A stretch of 64,000 nt of DNA from Actinomyces urogenitalis DSM 15434 (lineage in GTDB: Bacteria; Actinomycetota; Actinomycetes; Actinomycetales; Actinomycetaceae). Under the pieces are notes generated by a model. It saw nothing but the letters and a program-made list of their open reading frames with translations, had not been told where the DNA came from and did no database searches. The number at the start of each line of letters is the position of its first letter. The first letter of the stretch is position 1. The stretch is from NCBI RefSeq assembly GCF_000159035.1, contig NZ_DS999576.1, positions 33,148-97,147 of the forward strand. Direction: 5' to 3'. This document shows, in pieces, positions 59,588-64,000 of this stretch. Position numbers and translations under genes: made by a program.

Positions 59588-62569
59588 TCAGCCCTGAACG
59601 AGTCTGACCGGTCCCTGCAGGCCGTAGCCTCGCAGTGGGACCTGGTGCGGGCGAGGCTCTCCGCCGGCGAGCATGAGCGCCACGTCCGGCAGGGCGTCGT
59701 AGTAGCCACGTGCCTTGAGCCGGTTGGACAGGGAGGAGGAGACCCTCACGACCACCTCGTTGTCCCCCTGACGCAGCAGGCCGGTGACTTCAGCGACCGG
59801 TGCGGAGGTGTCGGCGCCCACCGGCTCTGAGCCGTTGATGGACACCGAGCTGAGCCCTCCGCCCACGTTCCCCAGGTCCAGCAGGACTCGGCCCGCGGGC
59901 AGCGCGTCCAGACGCACGGTGGCACGGTACTCACCGACCCCGGAGACCTCGGTGCCCACGCCGTCGAGCTCGCACCACGGCGCCAGGCGGTCAGAGGCGG
60001 CGTGCATCGCGGTGACCTCGGTGTGGGGGACGACCTCGCGGGTGACGTAGCCGAGCCCGCGGTCCTCCTCGATGACCTCATCCTCGCCGGCGTCCCAGGA
60101 CTCCACCGTGATGTCCCAGTGCGTGAGCTCGGCCAGCACCTGCGGCGTCCGGGAGACGACGGCGGTGGCGAGCTCGGGGGAGACGGGCGCCGCCGTCGAG
60201 CCAGAGGCGGCCGAGCGGTCCAGGGTGATAATCGCCGGCTCGCCCGGGCGCAGGCTGACGGGCACCAGCGTGTCCTCGCCCTGGGCGCGGGAGGGAACCT
60301 CGGTGAGCGTGCCCGTCCACGCGTCCAGGCGGTAGGCGGTGCCGTGGCCGGGCAGGCGCAGCTCGACCGTGGTCGGCTCACCGGTCTCGTAGAGGTAGTG
60401 GTAGACGTAGACGTGCAGGAGGTCGCCGTCCTCGCGCTCGTAGGTGAGCACGTTCTCGTTGGCCTGGGTCAGCTCGTGGTAGCCGCGCACGCCCAGGGCC
60501 CTCAGGGCGTTGAGGGTCTGGGACTGGTCATCGATCTCGGCCACCGTGTCCAGCGCGCGCAGCTGAGCCATGGCGGCCGCCAGCTCCTCGTCACGTCCGT
60601 CCAGGCCCGGCGTCCGAGAGGCGGCACGCTCGTGGTGGGTGTAGCGGCCAGCCGCCAGGTAGGCCAGCTCGGTGACGCCGTTGACGATGAGGACCTTGAC
60701 GCCGGTGCGAGCCACCTCCACCAGGCGGGCGGCCACCTCCGCGCTCAGCGCCTCCTGGTAGACGATGAGGGCCTGGTAGCCGGGCCCCTCGGGCTGGACG
60801 GTTCCCTCGCCGAGCCTCACCTCGGGGCGCAGCAGGTAGGAGCCGTCGAAGAACTCGTAGGTCCACCCGGCGTCCTGCATGCCCAGGTCCACCCACCAGT
60901 GGTTCTCGCGCGCCCGCATCCAATGGCGGCCGTAGAGCTCCTCGTCCGCCACGCGCCGGCCCTCGGCGTCAAAGAAGACCATGCCGGAGCCGTTGTCCGT
61001 GAAGTGGTCGGTGCGCAGGATGCCGACGTCGATACGCGGGCGGCCCTGACGCAGCAGGTACTGCATGCGGCCGACCGCCTGGGTCCACAGCGGGTAGAAC
61101 TCGGCCGCGGGCTGGCGGGTATCGAAGCGCTCGGAGAAGAGGGGGAGCATGCCCTCGTGGCCCGGCCAGTGGGTGGTGCCCTCGGCCCCGCGCGGAGAGG
61201 ACCAGCCGTGCAGGACTGTCTTGGTGATGCCGGCGGCGAGCTGGGTATTGATGATCTGGTCGTAGAAGCGGTGGTCGAGCATGTGGTTGCGTGTGGTGGC
61301 ACCGGTCTCGGAGGAGTACTGCTTGCCCAGCAGGTGCGCGGCGCCGGCCATGAGGCGGTAGGCGTCGATCTGGGAGCCGAACTCCAGGGACTCGTTCTCG
61401 ATGCCGTCCACCGCGATGCCGGGGCGGGTCAGCTCGAAGGGCAGGCCGTAGGAGATCTCCGAGCGCAGCGAGATGCCGTAGGAGTTGAGGAACTCCTTGA
61501 AGGGCAGCAGCATGTTCTCGATGTAGAGGTCGGTGAGCGTCTCGACGTAGTCGTGGCGGACCTTGGCCACCGTCACCGCGTCCGCGGCGTTGAGAGGCTC
61601 GAAGGTGTAGACGGTGGACACCGCCCTGAGCGGGGCCCGGCTGACCAGCACCGGGAGCCAGGGGATGATGTCGTAGCCGCGGCGGGTGGCGAACTCATCG
61701 GCCACGGTCCGCCCCCAGAACATGCCTGCCTCACCGGACAGGTTGAGCTCCAGGGAGTCCATGTACATCTGGGCGCGGGGGTTGCGCGCGATGATCTCCT
61801 TGAGCTCGTCGGTGAGCACCACCTCGCGCCAGTAGTCGATGACGGCGTCCACGCCGTCGCGCTCGAGGTAGTTGACCGTGTAGTTGACCGAGGCTGAGGG
61901 CTTGGCGATCTGGCCGGTGCCGTGCTGCCAGAAGATGAACAGGCGCCAGCTGCGCGAGTCTGGTGCGCTCCAGGTCAGCTCGCGCTCCTGGCCCGAGCCG
62001 GTGACCAGGTCCGTCAGGTTCGTCAGCGTGGAGACGTCGATGCGCGCAGGACCGTCCTCAGGCGTGGTGACGACGGCGGCGACCACGGCCACGAAGCGCT
62101 GACGTGTGCCGGGGATGCGCTCGAAGCTGGTGTCCGGGCCGTCGTAGGAGGCAGACAGGTCTGCGGTGGGCAGAGGTCCGCGGCGAGTGCCTGTCACGTC
62201 CTCGTAGACGAGCCCGAGCTCCTGGGCCGCGGCGTCGTCGTCGGGGGTGATGGTGGGCAGGTTGGCATTGGACCAGTTGGTGCCGGAGGTGAAGGAGAAG
62301 GACATACTCCGCTCGGTGGTCTCGCGCGCGACGGTGACCGAGTCGTGGGTCCACTCCTCGCTGCCCCACCCGTAGCGGGACTCGTCGATGCCGTCCTCGG
62401 GCATGGCCAGGAACTCCATGCCGCCAAAGCCCAGGCGGTGGGCCTGCTCGATCTCGTGGCGGATCGTGGCGTCGGTGTGCAGGCCCGCGGCGAGCCACCA
62501 CCGCTGCTCGGGGCGGTACTCGATGCCGGGGTCCTTCAGACGGGCGCGCAGCTGGTCGACCAGGGTCAT
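59588..62569 (-). CDS. GH106-type alpha-L-rhamnosidase
   Basis: 993 residues. The N-terminal RPEQRWWLAAGLHTDATIRHEIEQAHRLGFGGMEF is the GH106 barrel entrance. Further blocks are MYMDSLELNLSGEAGMFWG, SETGATTRNHMLDHRFYDQIINTQLAAGI and a C-terminal galactose-binding-like beta domain (VGEYRATVRLDALPAGRVLLDLGNVGG). The family removes rhamnose from plant cell-wall pectin side chains and related glycans. No signal peptide. It has an operator-like sequence 12 bp upstream and is in line with the aldolase gene. Confidence 0.85.
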   Translation of the reverse strand: MTLVDQLRARLKDPGIEYRPEQRWWLAAGLHTDATIRHEIEQAHRLGFGGMEFLAMPEDGIDESRYGWGSEEWTHDSVTVARETTERSMSFSFTSGTNWSNANLPTITPDDDAAAQELGLVYEDVTGTRRGPLPTADLSASYDGPDTSFERIPGTRQRFVAVVAAVVTTPEDGPARIDVSTLTNLTDLVTGSGQERELTWSAPDSRSWRLFIFWQHGTGQIAKPSASVNYTVNYLERDGVDAVIDYWREVVLTDELKEIIARNPRAQMYMDSLELNLSGEAGMFWGRTVADEFATRRGYDIIPWLPVLVSRAPLRAVSTVYTFEPLNAADAVTVAKVRHDYVETLTDLYIENMLLPFKEFLNSYGISLRSEISYGLPFELTRPGIAVDGIENESLEFGSQIDAYRLMAGAAHLLGKQYSSETGATTRNHMLDHRFYDQIINTQLAAGITKTVLHGWSSPRGAEGTTHWPGHEGMLPLFSERFDTRQPAAEFYPLWTQAVGRMQYLLRQGRPRIDVGILRTDHFTDNGSGMVFFDAEGRRVADEELYGRHWMRARENHWWVDLGMQDAGWTYEFFDGSYLLRPEVRLGEGTVQPEGPGYQALIVYQEALSAEVAARLVEVARTGVKVLIVNGVTELAYLAAGRYTHHERAASRTPGLDGRDEELAAAMAQLRALDTVAEIDDQSQTLNALRALGVRGYHELTQANENVLTYEREDGDLLHVYVYHYLYETGEPTTVELRLPGHGTAYRLDAWTGTLTEVPSRAQGEDTLVPVSLRPGEPAIITLDRSAASGSTAAPVSPELATAVVSRTPQVLAELTHWDITVESWDAGEDEVIEEDRGLGYVTREVVPHTEVTAMHAASDRLAPWCELDGVGTEVSGVGEYRATVRLDALPAGRVLLDLGNVGGGLSSVSINGSEPVGADTSAPVAEVTGLLRQGDNEVVVRVSSSLSNRLKARGYYDALPDVALMLAGGEPRPHQVPLRGYGLQGPVRLVQG

Positions 62570-62580
62570 GTGATTCTCCT

Positions 62581-62594
62581 TTGGATCGTTTCTG
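62581..62594. promoter_or_regulatory. LacI-type operator, site D (degenerate)
   Basis: TTGGATCGTTTCTG keeps the central CG and most of both half sites. It lies just before the GH106 start, overlapping the region that also carries its ribosome site. Confidence 0.45.
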
Positions 62595-62750
62595 TTGTGG
62601 GGTGGAAGAGTGCCTGGGCTTGAAGGGAGATGAGGCGCAGGACTTCCGGGGTGAAGAGGCGGCTGGGTGCCTCGGCGTAGGAACCGGCCTGGAGGTGCCC
62701 GGGCCGTGGCCCCAGGGCAGGAGGTGCCCCGGGGCCGGGTGGCAGGTAGG

Positions 62751-63578
62751 TCAGAACAGGTCTGTCTGGACGCCGAAGGCCTCGATGACCGCGCGCAGCT
62801 CCTCGTCCGTCACGCCCTCGCCGAGACTGCCGGAGGTGATGTTGCGGACCTCGTACATGGCGCCGGTCTCGGCGTACTCGACCTTGTCGACGGCGGCCAG
62901 CGGAGCGACGTCGGAGCGCACCATGATCCCGTGCTTGGACCACAGCACGATGACGTGGTCACGCAGGGCGCGCACGTTGTTCTCCATGAGGGTGGCTGAG
63001 CCCGGCACCATGAAGTCCAGGACCTCGATGCCCTGCGGCAGCTGGACGATCGTCTCCGGCTCCCAGCGCAGGATCCGGCGGTTGAAGTCCGCGGTGTTGC
63101 GGATGTCCTTGATGTGGGACAGCTGCACCAGGTACGGGGGTTGGGCGTGGATGACGGCCTGGAAGCTCACCCCGCGCGTGGCCACCTGGTCATTGTGGAC
63201 GGCCAGGTGGGAGTTGAACTCGCTGGTGGGGCGTACGTAGGCCTTGTCCGGGTGGGTGTACCAGGTGCCGGTCAGGCCGCCCTCGTCCACCACGAAGGCC
63301 GAGACATTGGCCTCGGGGCTGGCGGCGACGTCGCGCAGGCGGCAGCCCGAGCCGGTGACCAGCACGGTGCGTCCGGCCAGGGCCGGAGCCGCCAGCGGCA
63401 GCTCGGTGCCGGGGTGGACCTGCGGGAAGCGCTCGGCCAGGCCCAGCTCCTCTGCCGAGGCGTCAACGGACACCGAGATGTTGCCGGCGCCGGCCTCCAC
63501 GGCGCCCATGTGGTCCAGGCGGCGTCCGGCGGCGCCCATCTGGGACAGGATTTCGTCAAGGGAGAGGCTGGTGGTCAT
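62751..63578 (-). CDS. rhaD: Rhamnulose-1-phosphate aldolase-like protein
   Basis: 275 residues from ATG 63578, preceded by AAGGAG. It is a class II zinc aldolase: EAGAGNISV near 28, VIHAQPPYLVQLSH near 143, and VLWSKHGIMVRSD with the third His near 210. The usual HxH reads HAQ, as I recall for one RhaD-like subgroup. It would split rhamnulose-1-P to dihydroxyacetone-P and lactaldehyde. Upstream enzymes RhaA/RhaI and RhaB must lie elsewhere, perhaps beyond the right edge. Confidence 0.75.
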   Translation of the reverse strand: MTTSLSLDEILSQMGAAGRRLDHMGAVEAGAGNISVSVDASAEELGLAERFPQVHPGTELPLAAPALAGRTVLVTGSGCRLRDVAASPEANVSAFVVDEGGLTGTWYTHPDKAYVRPTSEFNSHLAVHNDQVATRGVSFQAVIHAQPPYLVQLSHIKDIRNTADFNRRILRWEPETIVQLPQGIEVLDFMVPGSATLMENNVRALRDHVIVLWSKHGIMVRSDVAPLAAVDKVEYAETGAMYEVRNITSGSLGEGVTDEELRAVIEAFGVQTDLF

Positions 63579-63615
63579 GGTGACTCCTTGTGGTGGTGTG
63601 TAGAGAGAAGAGTGG

Positions 63616-64000
63616 TCAGGAGCGGCGCGCCAGGCGGGCCGCGAAGCGGTCCAGGGACTGAGAGGACAGGGCCGAGCCGACTGCGTTGAGGTGGCCGTGG
63701 GGGACGCCGGCGGCGGTGACGCACTCGACGTCGCAGCCCGCCTGCGCCAGCGCCTGGCCCAGGGCCTCGCCCGAGGCCCGTAGGTCGTCGTTCTCGCAGT
63801 TCTCGATGTAGCTGGCCGGGAACCCTGCCAGGTCTGCCGCACTGCCGTTGCCGTCCCCGGGGAAGGCGTAGGCGGGGGCGTCGACCGGGGCAGCGCCCAG
63901 GTAGTTCGCGTTCATCATCGCCATGACGTCGGCGGGGAAGCGCAGGACCTGAGGCATGTCCTCCAGGCGCTGGGCGAGCTCGCCGCTGGCGGCTGGCCAG
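63616..64000 (-). CDS. Alpha/beta hydrolase, C-terminal part
   Basis: The minus-strand frame is open to the right edge, so the N-terminus and the nucleophile Ser are outside the window. The 127 visible residues include an Asp in ENCENDDLRASG and the catalytic His in GVPHGHLN, as in acetyl-esterase/HSL-type hydrolases. It is followed by the aldolase gene 37 bases downstream on the same strand, so probably co-transcribed with it. Confidence 0.75.
   Translation of the reverse strand, partial: WPAASGELAQRLEDMPQVLRFPADVMAMMNANYLGAAPVDAPAYAFPGDGNGSAADLAGFPASYIENCENDDLRASGEALGQALAQAGCDVECVTAAGVPHGHLNAVGSALSSQSLDRFAARLARRS

Noticed and set aside
41957-64000. Glycosidase island as a recently transferred element
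   Set aside because: No integrase, att repeat or composition break is visible; base usage looks like the rest of the chromosome.

Overview
The window is high-GC actinobacterial chromosome, probably Actinomycetaceae (Actinomyces or Schaalia-like). This is inferred from the tmRNA with tag ADNTRTDFALAA, the clpS-DUF2017-murI-MBL...rdgB-rph gene order, DUF3039 next to a helicase, and abundant glycan and sialic-acid genes. No taxonomic search was possible.

Region 1 (1-8123) is accessory DNA at the 3' end of the tmRNA gene ssrA. A fragment of a phage portal gene lies at the extreme left. A 7.7 kb element follows, bounded by a 17-bp direct repeat of the tmRNA 3' end (434-450 and 8107-8123). It carries a tyrosine integrase, an excisionase-type HTH, a DUF3631 ATPase and small unknown genes in one rightward operon. 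Beyond that are an HTH gene packed with five perfect in-frame palindromes, a palindrome-rich non-coding stretch, and two unknown leftward genes. No capsid, terminase or conjugation gene is visible, so it resembles a phage satellite or minimal integrative element.

Region 2 (8.1-26.4 kb) is metabolic. It has ssrA, an aldo/keto reductase, a purine permease fused to a UraD-like domain and an HSL-type hydrolase. A sialic-acid cluster follows: a FadR-type regulator, a damaged ABC binding-protein gene, two permease genes (one fused to an ATPase), a second ATPase, then NanA-, NanK- and NanE-like enzymes. HU, an ABC-2 exporter pair and nagB follow. Three similar operator-like sites, before the binding protein, before the permeases and before nagB, suggest one regulon.

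Region 3 (26.5-41.9 kb) is mostly conserved housekeeping: DUF3039, a DEAD/DEAH helicase, pncB, clpS, DUF2017, murI, an MBL-fold phosphodiesterase-like protein, DUF3054, rdgB, rph, tRNA-Leu, a Gfo/Idh/MocA oxidoreductase, bcp, two tRNA-Lys, a proline iminopeptidase, an ATP-grasp protein, YccF and YbaK.

Region 4 (41.9 kb to the right edge) is a plant-glycoside catabolic island. It has two large GH78 rhamnosidases, a shorter GH78-like enzyme, a GH106 enzyme, a GH43 enzyme, a carboxylesterase, a DUF1593 protein, a TetR-controlled sugar symporter with a GH1 beta-glucosidase, a rhamnulose-1-phosphate aldolase-like gene and a hydrolase cut by the window edge. LacI-type palindromes with a central CG lie just before each of the four rhamnosidase-type genes, but no LacI regulator is in the window. 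The enzymes show no signal peptides, so glycosides are probably imported and cleaved in the cytoplasm. Two copies of an unexplained two-stem hairpin lie at 56739-56928.
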